From Pelagomonas calceolata (taxonomy: Eukaryota; Sar; Pelagophyceae; Pelagomonadales; Pelagomonadaceae), in assembly GCA_918797485.1 (NCBI GenBank), contig CAKKNE010000002.1, positions 4,368,501 through 4,432,500 on the forward strand: 64,000 nt of DNA, in the 5' to 3' direction. Numbering within the stretch: position 1 is the first letter of the stretch; every line of letters begins with the position of its first letter. Position numbers and translations under genes: made by a program. Below, one piece after another: positions 18,107 to 26,776 of the stretch. The notes under the pieces were generated by a model. That model was not told where the DNA came from, ran no database searches, and was given only the letters and a program-made list of their open reading frames with translations.

Positions 18107-18922
18107 ATGGCGAGGCCCCTACTATGCTTGCTGGCGCTGCAAGGTGCACCCCTGCTATGCTTGCGAGGCGCCGCCGCGCTCGCGCCGCCGCAAGGCGCAG
18201 CGCGAGTCGCGCCGCTGCAAGGCGCAACGCTCACGCCGCCGCCGCAAGACGCAGCAGCGCCGTCCGCCGTCCCGGCGGCGCCCGCGCCAATCACAGTGAA
18301 CGAGGCGCGCCAGCAACTCTGGGCCGCCCTCGACAGCGAGAGAGACGTCGCGGCCGCCGTCGACCGGCTGCTTGGCGTCCACCAATGCAACTACGAGACG
18401 CGCGCCTTCGTCGAGTTTAGCCTCGCGGGCGCCTGGCGCCTGCGCGAGTGCGTGTCGACGAAGCCGTCGCGCGAGCCGACGAAGCTCGCCGCGCTGTCCC
18501 TGGAGCGCGATCTCGTCGTCGACGAGGTCACGCAGCACTTGGCCTTCGAGGGCGAACTGGTCAACGTGCGCCACGAATTCGCGTGGCGGCGCCCCCGGAA
18601 CGGTGACAAGGGCGTGCTCTTGGCGACGAGTCAAGGGACGCTTGTGGAGTCCACGACACGGCTCCGGACCTGGACCCTGGAGTGTTCCGACGTCAAGCAC
18701 TCGTTGCACCCGGAGGGAAAGCTCACGTCGGACGCGGCGGACGTAGTCGACGCCGTCGCGCGCCTCGCGCCCCTCGAGCTCTTCGACCCGAGCGGCACGC
18801 GCACGGACCTCGAGTACGTCGACCCCGAGCTGCGGCTCGTCGGCGTCGCGCCGGGCAGCGCGCGTGGGGCGAACCACGTCCACGTCTGGTCGCGCGACGA
18901 GCCGTGGGGCTTGGCTTCGTAA
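18107..18922 (+). CDS. Plastid lipid-associated (fibrillin-like) protein, tentative
   Basis: The N-terminus is a hydrophobic signal peptide (ARPLLCLLALQGAPLLCLRG) followed by an Ala/Pro/Gln stretch made of three diverged copies of an LQGA/PQGA unit. The body resembles the PAP/fibrillin barrel: EARQQLWAALDSERDVAAAV as the opening helix, then FVEFSLAGAWRLRECVSTKP at the barrel start, and a final PELRLVGVAPGS strand near the end. Fibrillins bind lipids and coat plastoglobules. The similarity is by pattern only and the family call is tentative. It is followed by another plastid-type gene on the same strand. Confidence 0.6.
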   Translation: MARPLLCLLALQGAPLLCLRGAAALAPPQGAARVAPLQGATLTPPPQDAAAPSAVPAAPAPITVNEARQQLWAALDSERDVAAAVDRLLGVHQCNYETRAFVEFSLAGAWRLRECVSTKPSREPTKLAALSLERDLVVDEVTQHLAFEGELVNVRHEFAWRRPRNGDKGVLLATSQGTLVESTTRLRTWTLECSDVKHSLHPEGKLTSDAADVVDAVARLAPLELFDPSGTRTDLEYVDPELRLVGVAPGSARGANHVHVWSRDEPWGLAS

Positions 18923-19121
18923 GACGAGTGGTTGTAGCTGTAGTTCGGGTACGGATTGTACGCCGCCCGTCCCCCAGGTGCTCCGTCCTGGACAACTAGT
19001 GACGGGTTTTCCAATCATCGAAAATCAACCATTCATTGCCATAGTGACCGCTTGCGCCATCTCTTGTCTCGTGGCACCCTGCGCGATCGCGTGGGAGCGC
19101 TTCGACGGCGGAAACGGACAA

Positions 19122-19697
19122 ATGAGGCTCCGCATCCTCACACTGATCATAGCCACACATGCCCTGTCCCCACCGAAGCGCATCTCGCGAGCACTGTTCG
19201 GTGATCCGACGAAAGCGCCGCTACGAAACGCAGTCCGCCAGAAACTACGTGAAGCGACGTGGAACCTAGCACCTACGGCGGTCGTCGACGCGGCCGTCGA
19301 TGCGAGCTTCGAGCTCCTTGCACGAAAGGGCCTTGACAAAATCGACGCCACGGCGCTGAAGAAGCGGAAGAACGAGCTCCGGTCCGAGGTGTCGCGCCGC
19401 GTCGCCGCTGCCGCGGACACGCCGCTTGGAGACGATATCGAGGCGAAACTGGGCGGCGCAGTTGTTGACGCGTTGTTTGATCAAGTGACGTCGTCGACGG
19501 AGCTACTGAGTACGCCGCGCGAGCGCTTGATCGTTCTCGAAGGCAAGGTCTCCGACGTCAAGCGCGAGCTAGGTCTATTCCGTCTCGCGTGGCATCGCGT
19601 CCGCAAACACGCCCGAGCCATACTGGTCGCCGGCACCGCGGTCGCGGGCTTGCTCTGGGCGCGCGCGGCGGGGATGGGCCCGCGGTGGATCCACTAA
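19122..19697 (+). CDS. Single-span membrane protein with helical domain, unknown
   Basis: The start at 19122 gives a signal-like leader (RLRILTLIIATHALSPPKR). A mainly helical domain follows: NAVRQKLREATWNLAPTAVV, ASFELLARKGLDKID, RKNELRSEVSRRVAAAADTP. A C-terminal membrane span ends the protein (AILVAGTAVAGLLWARAAGM). The frame is open upstream to 18864 and overlaps the previous gene, but it lacks an ATG with better context. I do not recognise a family. Its stop is six bases from the convergent glycosyltransferase stop. Confidence 0.6.
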   Translation: MRLRILTLIIATHALSPPKRISRALFGDPTKAPLRNAVRQKLREATWNLAPTAVVDAAVDASFELLARKGLDKIDATALKKRKNELRSEVSRRVAAAADTPLGDDIEAKLGGAVVDALFDQVTSSTELLSTPRERLIVLEGKVSDVKRELGLFRLAWHRVRKHARAILVAGTAVAGLLWARAAGMGPRWIH

Positions 19698-19703
19698 GCA
19701 CAT

Positions 19704-22589
19704 TTAAACTACTAACGCCCCCTTCAACACACCCGCGGCCAAGTCCCAATTGTTGGAGAAGGCCTGGGCGCGCGCCACGAGCCTTCTCCGCGCGGCAGCG
19801 AGCCGCGGCGCGTCCGCCGAAAGAGCAAACAGCGCCCGGAACGCGTGCCACGCGGCCGTCGCGCGGTCCGGATCAATTAAAACCGCCGCGCAGGGCTTAT
19901 CAGAGCCACAGTGCGGCAACACGAGGTCCCCGAGCAGCTCTTGAGATGCGGGGATCGCCGCGGCCACCACAGGACAGCCACAAGCCAAAGCTTCGAGCAT
20001 CGGTAATCCGAAGCCCTCGTCGCGCGACGCATACGCCAAAGCGACCGCGCCGGAGTAGGCCGCCGCTAAATCATCATCGTTCAGGAAACGCGCCCAGCTC
20101 CAGGACACGTTGAAGTGGGGCCCTCCTAATATTTCCCTTTCTCGATCGGTGGGAGGCCCGCCCCCGACCATAAATAAATGAAGTTGTCTAGCACGAGCTT
20201 GGTAGAAGGCCCGCTGCACGACGTCGCCGTTCTTGTAGCCTAACCGAGGCCCGACCAACAGTATGTAGGGCAGCTCCACGTGTGTCCTACCTTTGAGGTC
20301 GTCGATCTCCTTCTGTTGCCGAGGATAGAACACTGAGAGATCGACGCCGTTCCGCGCGATGACTGAACTACGGCCGTAGTGTTGTTGTGAAGCATCGGCC
20401 GTCGCTTGCGACACGGCCACGATTTGATCCGCTTTTATGACTGCCTCGCGTTTCAGCGTCCAGTAATTATCAAGGGGCCAGCCGAAGATTTCTGGGGTTA
20501 AATCGTGCACCAACAACACCACTCGTCCTTTCCAGGTCTCGGAGGGCCGCGTGTACTCCGTAGAAATGAAGACCGAGGCGTCACTTGCAACCAACGAGAT
20601 GTGTTCGGCGTCGCCGGCGTGGTCGTGGTCCTCGGGGAAGGGGGCTAGATTTCTAACCTCGCCTATGTGCGGCGCCGCGGAGCCGGCCCGCTCGAGCACA
20701 GTTAACCGCCAATCAACACTTTCAAGAGCAACGTGCAACCGAGGTAATAATTCAGTCCACACCCGCGCGATGCCGCCCGTCGGCACGCGCTGGAACGCGA
20801 CGCCATCGACGGCCACCAGTGGTTTCTTTTGGATCACGGGCGGCGGCGACGCCGAGACGGCCCTCAACACTTCGGCCGCCGCCGTCGACGCATGTGGGGC
20901 TGTGAGGGCCGTATGTGCTGGACCTCCGACCCCTAATATAGCGGCAGCAGCAAAAGGGGTCGCGTCGACGACTGTTGACGCGAACCGCGGCTCCGATCGG
21001 ACCCAGTCGAGGTAATCCCCAAGATCCGCGGGCGGCGTCGCATTTTGTAAGGAGCGCCAGCCCTCGACGGCGTTGTCGTAGCCGTAGAACTTCGCCTTGA
21101 AGGCGACTTGTCTTTCACTTACATAGGCGTGGTGCGTAAACACGAGGCCTTTTGATGCAGTTGTGGCGTGCGTCATACATGCGTCGCCCGTTAATTGTAG
21201 CCAGGTGCCATTGACCCGTTCCACAAGCAAAGGTGGTGCGTGAGATGCCCAGAAACTACGTGAAGGATCGGCACGCCAGGCGCGCAACCACTCGTACCCG
21301 TCAGAATGGCCGTATCCATTACTTGTCGCTGTGGCAAGGTGCGGCCCGACCAGGAAATGGCAGTGGAAGTAGGCGCACCGCTCTTTTAGTAATGAATCGC
21401 GTATATTCAACAGTTGGTCGGCGGTCCACAATTCATCAACATCTATTTGCAGGATGATCGCATCAGGGCCTGTCGACGCCTCTTCGAGAGCTTTGTTGAT
21501 CATCTCGACCTTGTCGCGCCACAATGATCGATGCACATGAATGCGGCCGTCTATCCGAGCCAAGGCGTCGATGTACTCGGACGTGCCGTCAGTACTTAAC
21601 CCGTCTCTATGAAAGTCACTCAAATCTTGTGAAGAGTACGGAGATGACGCGTCCGCCCGTCCCGTCGCTAAACCCTCGACGAGGTGCCACTCCCACTCGA
21701 TATCTAGCTTGGTGAGTGTCTTGTGGTGGTGGGCGAGGAACGGCATGCCGTTGAGAACAAGAGTCAAGACGACGAGGCGGCCTTTTGAACCTCGCGGTCG
21801 AGGTATTGTGGATTTTGGGAGCTGGGGTTTGGTCGCCGGAGGACAGCTCTCGACGCAGAAAATGGTAGAAGCGTTCGCTATTGTGACACCGGACGGCAGG
21901 CCCGTCGCCACCGCATGCAGGACGTGCCAGCCCGGCTTCAGACGACTGAGCGTCGCCTGGGGCGCGCAGCTGACTAATTCAGACTCGTCGAGGAACGTGC
22001 AGAACCGCACCGCAACATCATTACCGGTCACGGCGACGTCACGGTTTATTGATGGACGCAGCGTCTCGTTGCGTTGCACGAGCGCCGGCGCGCGCACGGC
22101 GAAGTCGCTGCCACCGGACGCGGCGTCGAGCGCGGCCGCGAGTTGGGCGAGCGCCGCGTCGCGGAAGGAGCCGCGGGCCGCGGCGCGCCGCGCCGCGCGC
22201 GCGGCGTTCGACCGCTGGCCGTCCGCGAGCAGCGCGGTCGCGAGGGCGAGCTCGGCGCGCGCCCGGCAGGCGCCGCTCGGAGGGTCGTCGGGTGATGCAT
22301 CGGCGTCGGCGCGCGCCTCGGCGGCGACGGCAGCGATCAGATACGTTATTGATGCCGTGGCCTCGTGCGCGGGCCATCGCTCGGCAGCTTTGGACAAATG
22401 CGCGGCGGAGGCGCAGCCCGTGGTGTTAAGTAGCGCGCTGTTTGCGGCCGCGTGTGCGTGCCAAGCATCGTGCGGCGTGTTGTGCGGCGTCGTTTGAGTG
22501 CGTGCTGTTTGTGGTGCCGGTGGGTTGCCGCCGACGCGCACGACTCGCTGGGCGGTCGCGCTCCAGCAAAGGGCGAGCCATGCGAGCAT
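19704..22589 (-). CDS. Two-domain glycosyltransferase: N-terminal GT-A-like, C-terminal GT4
   Basis: A protein of 961 residues with a signal peptide (LAWLALCWSATAQ). The first third is Ala-rich and probably helical. A GT2/GT92-like domain starts at GRLVVLTLVLNGMPFLAHHH and contains the nucleotide/metal motif AIILQIDVDELWT (a DxD). The second catalytic domain is GT4-type (GT-B fold): PTGGIARVWTELLPRL, VSQATADASQQHYGRSSVIA, GVDLSVFYP, PYILLVGPRLGYKNGDVV, and the donor-sugar motif SRDEGFGLPMLEALACGCPV. The enzyme probably acts in the secretory pathway and could add two different sugars in succession to a polysaccharide or glycoprotein. The substrate is not deducible. Confidence 0.85.
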   Translation of the reverse strand: MLAWLALCWSATAQRVVRVGGNPPAPQTARTQTTPHNTPHDAWHAHAAANSALLNTTGCASAAHLSKAAERWPAHEATASITYLIAAVAAEARADADASPDDPPSGACRARAELALATALLADGQRSNAARAARRAAARGSFRDAALAQLAAALDAASGGSDFAVRAPALVQRNETLRPSINRDVAVTGNDVAVRFCTFLDESELVSCAPQATLSRLKPGWHVLHAVATGLPSGVTIANASTIFCVESCPPATKPQLPKSTIPRPRGSKGRLVVLTLVLNGMPFLAHHHKTLTKLDIEWEWHLVEGLATGRADASSPYSSQDLSDFHRDGLSTDGTSEYIDALARIDGRIHVHRSLWRDKVEMINKALEEASTGPDAIILQIDVDELWTADQLLNIRDSLLKERCAYFHCHFLVGPHLATATSNGYGHSDGYEWLRAWRADPSRSFWASHAPPLLVERVNGTWLQLTGDACMTHATTASKGLVFTHHAYVSERQVAFKAKFYGYDNAVEGWRSLQNATPPADLGDYLDWVRSEPRFASTVVDATPFAAAAILGVGGPAHTALTAPHASTAAAEVLRAVSASPPPVIQKKPLVAVDGVAFQRVPTGGIARVWTELLPRLHVALESVDWRLTVLERAGSAAPHIGEVRNLAPFPEDHDHAGDAEHISLVASDASVFISTEYTRPSETWKGRVVLLVHDLTPEIFGWPLDNYWTLKREAVIKADQIVAVSQATADASQQHYGRSSVIARNGVDLSVFYPRQQKEIDDLKGRTHVELPYILLVGPRLGYKNGDVVQRAFYQARARQLHLFMVGGGPPTDREREILGGPHFNVSWSWARFLNDDDLAAAYSGAVALAYASRDEGFGLPMLEALACGCPVVAAAIPASQELLGDLVLPHCGSDKPCAAVLIDPDRATAAWHAFRALFALSADAPRLAAARRRLVARAQAFSNNWDLAAGVLKGALVV

Positions 22590-22775
22590 TTTTAGGCTGC
22601 CCCCATGCAGGGCCGCGCCGCGCCGGCGCGCCGAGCAAGCCCGAGCTGCAGCGTGCGGGTCTATGTTTTTGTCCGCGTGGCTTGCCCCAATAATCGATTC
22701 CCTGGCCGCGCACGGCCGTAACGTTTATCTCTCGCACGGCTGGTGCTCCACCAAGCGTTTTGACCGTGCTGCGAC

Positions 22776-23456
22776 ATGACGGAGTCCGCTTCAGAGCAGC
22801 CGAGCCCGAGTGACACAACTTGCGCCGCGCCGGGCTGCCTCAAGGAAGCTCATCTGAAGTGCTCGCGCTGCCAGACCGTCCGCTACTGCAGCAAGGCCTG
22901 CCAGGTGACGCACTGGAAGGCGGGCCATTCCAAGGCGTGCCGGGCGGCGCCGGGCGCTCCAGCAAACCGTCCAGAAGAACCGGCACCGGACGCTCCAGCT
23001 GCTCCAGAAGACGCGCTCGCGCGCCAGGACCGGCTCCTCCGGGAGTCGCCGCGCGCCGATTACGTCGTCGAGGTGGACAAGACGCACGACCGAGCCGTGG
23101 CCTTCGAGCGAATGCAGGACCGGTTATTGTTTCGGATGCTGCGGGGCAAGGCGGGCAAACGGTGCCGCCGTTCGTTATATCTGATGAACGACATCCTCGC
23201 GAAGGCTCAACCGGAGCACGCGGAACGCATCCGGCAACAATTACGTTCGGAATATGGCGTCGACCCGCTCGAATGTAAGAATGCGCCCGTGGGAGGCTTG
23301 AAATTGGGCGCGGACGCGCCGTCCTTTGACGACAACATGGCCGACATCGTGCGTGCGATGCGCGCGGGAAATATCGACGACAATGCTCTCCAGGCGGAGA
23401 TGGAGGCGTCCGCGGAGCGGCTTGCGGCCAGGAAACGGCCGGTGAAGCCGAGGTAA
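22776..23456 (+). CDS. MYND zinc-finger protein
   Basis: A MYND finger occupies about residues 15-55: CAAPGCLKEAHLKCSRCQTV, then RYCSKACQVTHWKAGHSKAC, with all zinc ligands present. A proline-rich spacer follows, then a helical region (RQDRLLRESPRADYVVEVDK and RRSLYLMNDILAKAQPEHAE). I see no SET, TPR or ankyrin partner domain. A protein-interaction role is inferred from MYND. Its stop is about 20 bases from the convergent dioxygenase gene's stop. Confidence 0.8.
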   Translation: MTESASEQPSPSDTTCAAPGCLKEAHLKCSRCQTVRYCSKACQVTHWKAGHSKACRAAPGAPANRPEEPAPDAPAAPEDALARQDRLLRESPRADYVVEVDKTHDRAVAFERMQDRLLFRMLRGKAGKRCRRSLYLMNDILAKAQPEHAERIRQQLRSEYGVDPLECKNAPVGGLKLGADAPSFDDNMADIVRAMRAGNIDDNALQAEMEASAERLAARKRPVKPR

Positions 23457-23475
23457 TATGTATGTGTTAGATAAT

Positions 23476-24808
23476 CTAGCGGCGGAAGTGGTCGCCACGT
23501 CCTCCTCCGCGCCCGCCGAAGCCGCGCCCGCGGCCACCACCGCGACCCTTGCCGCCGCCCTTGCCGTGCTGGGAGAAGTGCGGCGACCTCGGGTCCGTGA
23601 AGTGCGGCGGCGAGCCCGCCTCGTCGACGACGTCGGCCTGGCCCCACAGGATGATCGAGACGCGGCCCTTGCCCGAGCGCTCCTCCTCCGGTAGCAGGTT
23701 GACGCCGTGCTTGAAGCCTGCGTGGAAATTCCATGTCAGACGCCATCGACGCGACGGTTCATTTCCACACGGCTCGGAGCGAATATTGACATCTCTTCCA
23801 AAGTAAAACAAGCCACCGTTCGTCTGTGGGAAGTAGAAGCGCTTGGAAGGGTCCATCGCATCCACGAACGCCAGTTCCCGGGCGTCCCCAAACGAAACAC
23901 CCACGGTGCAGTTCTGGTTGCGCGCGCGCTGCGCGTTGAACGCCGCCGAGTCGTGGTGGAAGGGCTTCCAGTCGCTCGGGTTGTTGTACCAGTTGAAGCG
24001 CGTCCCTCTTGACTGCGGCTGGAGGCCGAAGAAGTCGCCCATTTTTTTCTGGACCTCCTGGTACCTGCGTGGAAATCATAGTGTCGTCCTCCACGCCATC
24101 GACGCGACGCCTGCTTGATTTTCACACAGCCTGGTACGTCTTGGAACCGCTCGGGTCCTTGGAGATCAAATGGGCGCCCTCGTGCCAGCTCTGCCATTCT
24201 GGGCCGGGACCGCGCTTCCCGGGCGCCTTGCCCTTTTGTTGGGACTCGCGCATCTCGTCGATGAGCTTGTAATACAACGACCAGTCGTCTTCTTTACAAA
24301 AAAACTCGGGCACGATGACTATATCGTCGTGCTTCAGGGGCCTGTCGTACCTGGGCTTCGAGCCGGAGCAGACGCGCACGCGGAACGAGGGTCTCACCAA
24401 GGTCGACTGGGGGTCGAAGGACTCCGTGTTGCGGCCCGTGGCGACGCCGAGGCCGAGAGCGGCTCGTTGCGCTTTCCCGAGGGGGCCCTGCTCGCGCGGA
24501 TCATCTCTCAAATGAGGTAGATCGGCGTCGGTGTCGCCGCCCCAGGCGGGCCGCGCGTCGCGGCGGTCGTCGCGGCTGCCGCGGCGGTCGTCGCGGCGAG
24601 GCTGGTCGTGGCGGCGCCCGTCGTCGCGGCGGCGGCCACCGTCGTCGCGGCGGCGCTCGCGCGAGCGGGAGCGGCTGCGGTCGCGGCGCTTGCGCGAGCG
24701 CGAGCGCGAGCGGCGGCGGCGCGAGCGGCTGCGTTCCCGCGTGCGGTCTCGCTTCTCGTGCTGCTGCGGCTCCTGGTTGTGTCTTGCGCTGCTGAGGGGG
24801 GCGTCCAT
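23476..24808 (-). CDS. RS/RGG 2-oxoglutarate-Fe(II) dioxygenase, three exons
   Basis: Exons are 24808-24138, 24064-23781 and 23717-23476, joining to 398 residues. The N-terminus is an Arg/Ser/Asp-rich RS domain (RERSRSRRRRSRSRSRKRR), typical of splicing factors. The core is a 2OG dioxygenase: RFNWYNNPSDWKPFHHDSAA supplies the HxD, the splice-restored IRFKHGVNLL supplies the distal His, and GRVSIILWG supplies the Arg for 2-oxoglutarate. The C-terminus is RGG-rich (GGRGRGFGGRGGGRG). Nuclear RNA-linked hydroxylation or demethylation is inferred. Both introns are introners. Removing exactly one duplication copy restores frame at each: ACG-TAC-CAG-GAG at the first and ATT-CGC-TTC-AAG at the second. 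Confidence 0.85.
23718..23780 (-). mobile_element. Introner intron, GC-AG, 63 bp
   Basis: On the minus strand the donor-side 8-mer is GCTCCGAG and the exon after the acceptor begins GCTTCAAG, a 6/8 target-site duplication. The element runs from CCGTGTGGAAAT to ATTTCCACGCAG, with matched inverted ends. It holds the core CGCGTCGATGGCGT. The donor is GC. Confidence 0.85.
24065..24137 (-). mobile_element. Introner intron, GT-AG, 73 bp, perfect 8-bp duplication
   Basis: On the minus strand GTACCAGG occurs immediately on both sides. The first copy is the donor end of the intron and the second starts the next exon. The ends are CTGTGTGAAAATC and GATTTCCACGCAG, with the core CGCGTCGATGGCGTGGA inside. 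The insertion looks recent. Confidence 0.9.
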
Positions 24809-25217
24809 TGTGTGGATTACGGTCGTTTTCGCAGTGTTGACGCAGCGCTGCTATTACCTGGCAACTGTTTCGTAAGAGAACCAGCAGCTGACGGCAAATG
24901 TGGATCAAACTCAAAAGCGCGCGAGATGAAAAATAATCATAGCGTCCGTAAGACACTAGCAATCACGACGCGTCGCGGGCAAGGTGATTGAACGGGCGAA
25001 CGTTGCCCATTGGTCGAGAGGCGCCGACGAGGCGGCTCTGCTTAGATGGAAGTGCTGTGATGAAAAACGCGGCCCGTGGCCCGCCGCCACAGGTATCCCC
25101 AGGGCTTCGCCCACGAGTCCGATGCACAACAACAATTCCCGGCACCGTCAGTCGTCGAAAAAAAATGAGAGAGTGGTGTGGTTACAGCGGGGGGGCGACG
25201 AGCGAGACAGAGGTTTT
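24809..25217. other. Intergenic with promoter palindrome and a decayed 3' motif
   Basis: Lies between the dioxygenase start and the ACT gene's stop. It holds the palindrome at 24940-24960 and a degenerate 3'-motif copy at about 25097-25127 (on the minus strand GGACTCGTGGGCGAAGCCC), oriented with the ACT gene. No frame in it looks coding. Confidence 0.6.
24940..24960 (-). promoter_or_regulatory. Promoter palindrome, 21-bp form
   Basis: On the minus strand it reads GCTAGTGTCTTAC, then GGA, then CGCTA. It lies 132 bases upstream of the dioxygenase start at 24808. Confidence 0.7.
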
Positions 25218-26402
25218 TCAGGGCGAGATCGTGGGCACCGGCGGCCCGAGTCTGGGCGACGCCTGCTGCGACGGCCCCGGCGAGGCCGTCGAGATCTGGG
25301 GCGACCCCGGCGGCGGCGGCGGCGGCGGCGACGACGCCTCCATCGTCACGTCCGGGACATCCCTCAAATCCGCGGCCAATTGCGCCTCGATGGACCGGAG
25401 TCGTTCCGCATCCACAATAGCGGCGCCGGTCCGCGCGTCCACGACGTCGAAGGTGTCGACCGCGGTCCGCGTGATTTGCGGTTCCGCGCCACCAACTACA
25501 GTACTAATTTTGGCCCCTACCACGTTCAGCGATAGAGAGTCCAGCGACGCGACGATGCGTTTCAGGAGGCCCGGGCGGTCGGGCACGCTCACGGAGAGCG
25601 TCGTTGTTGTGGATTTGTCTCTTTCAGTTTTTTTGAGTGAGGCTAAAACGTCGCGCTCCATCTGCGCTAATGCGGCAGCATCCGCGACGGGCCGTCGCGT
25701 CGTCGCGTCGACGACCTCGAACTCGTCGTGCAGGACGCCTCCCGCGAGCGTTTCACATCTAGCAGCTAAAATAGTCAAGTTGCGTCGCGCGAAAAACCGA
25801 GACATGTGGCCTAATAAACCAGGTCGATCCTGCATCACTATTCTGACCGCGGTCCTTCGCTGCTCGTTGACCCGAGCTAGGACGGACGTCTCGACCGGTT
25901 GCCGCTCGTTCGCGTCGTGAGGAGCTAAGTGAGTCACCGTGAACAGCGTCTGGGAAGCGGGAGCGATCAGCTGATCCGTAGGAGCGTCGTCGTCTCTTGA
26001 CCTCTTGCCACCGCCCCGCGTCACCCTATCAGTGGGCAAAATCTGCGGAGTAGATACAGGTTCACCGGACGGCCGCCTTCTAGGCTCGACGGACGCCAAG
26101 AATGCTCTTCGAGCCGCGTCCAGCGCTTGCCGCTCGTCGTTCGTCAAGGACCCTCTTAGCTTAAAAACGCATTTGCCGATGGCGTGCGTCGAACTCAGTT
26201 TTTTCGTCACGCGCATCGGCGTGCAAGCAAGGCACTCGGATAAAGTGGTACGTAAAGATTCGCCGCCTAGCAAGCCTGGGAGGCGGCCGCTCGTGAAGTG
26301 CTCTATCAACAACATCGCGTAGTCGCACTCGGCCTGCGTCCACTTGCCGTGTCTTCGTTCCAGGGCGCGCGGCGCGCTCGATGCGGCGGGCGTCGCCTCC
26401 AT
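25218..26402 (-). CDS. Double ACT-domain protein with stramenopile-type N-terminal domain
   Basis: A protein of 394 residues. The N-terminal domain reads KWTQAECDYAMLLIEHFTSG, TTLSECLACTPMRVTKKLSS and HAIGKCVF. I know this pattern from diatom and oomycete proteins of unknown function. Two ACT domains follow: VRIVMQDRPGLLGHMSRFFA and VSVPDRPGLLKRIVASLDSL, each with the usual DRPGLL turn that places the regulatory ligand. ACT pairs bind amino acids. Together these suggest an amino-acid-sensing regulator, by inference. The tail is proline-rich. The start at 26402 is the first ATG; the frame above it begins only with TTG. Confidence 0.75.
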   Translation of the reverse strand: MEATPAASSAPRALERRHGKWTQAECDYAMLLIEHFTSGRLPGLLGGESLRTTLSECLACTPMRVTKKLSSTHAIGKCVFKLRGSLTNDERQALDAARRAFLASVEPRRRPSGEPVSTPQILPTDRVTRGGGKRSRDDDAPTDQLIAPASQTLFTVTHLAPHDANERQPVETSVLARVNEQRRTAVRIVMQDRPGLLGHMSRFFARRNLTILAARCETLAGGVLHDEFEVVDATTRRPVADAAALAQMERDVLASLKKTERDKSTTTTLSVSVPDRPGLLKRIVASLDSLSLNVVGAKISTVVGGAEPQITRTAVDTFDVVDARTGAAIVDAERLRSIEAQLAADLRDVPDVTMEASSPPPPPPPGSPQISTASPGPSQQASPRLGPPVPTISP

Positions 26403-26776
26403 GCCGTTTATTTTTGGGGGTGTGGCACCACCCTCGGTTGCGTCTCGCGCTGTCCTTGCTCCGTGAGCTGTCTTTTGCAGTAGCAGGCGATTGAGTGCGC
26501 TGCGGCCAGACAACTCACCCTAGCCCGATGCCGAGCGATGCCGATGGCTAGGGGAAGTCGCTAAGTAGGCGCAGGGAACCTTGGTTGGGGTTATATGGCC
26601 GCCGTCAGATCATCAAGTCGGCCTCAAATCTCTAGAGCTCGACTTCGCTAGGTCCGGAAAAAATAATTACGATGACAGCCCGATGACAAGGCATACAAGC
26701 TTGTAGCAGGGTAATTGTGTACAGGCTCGTAGCATCGCTGCGTGCACTGCTGACGCCTCGTCCTCATCGGCCACGC

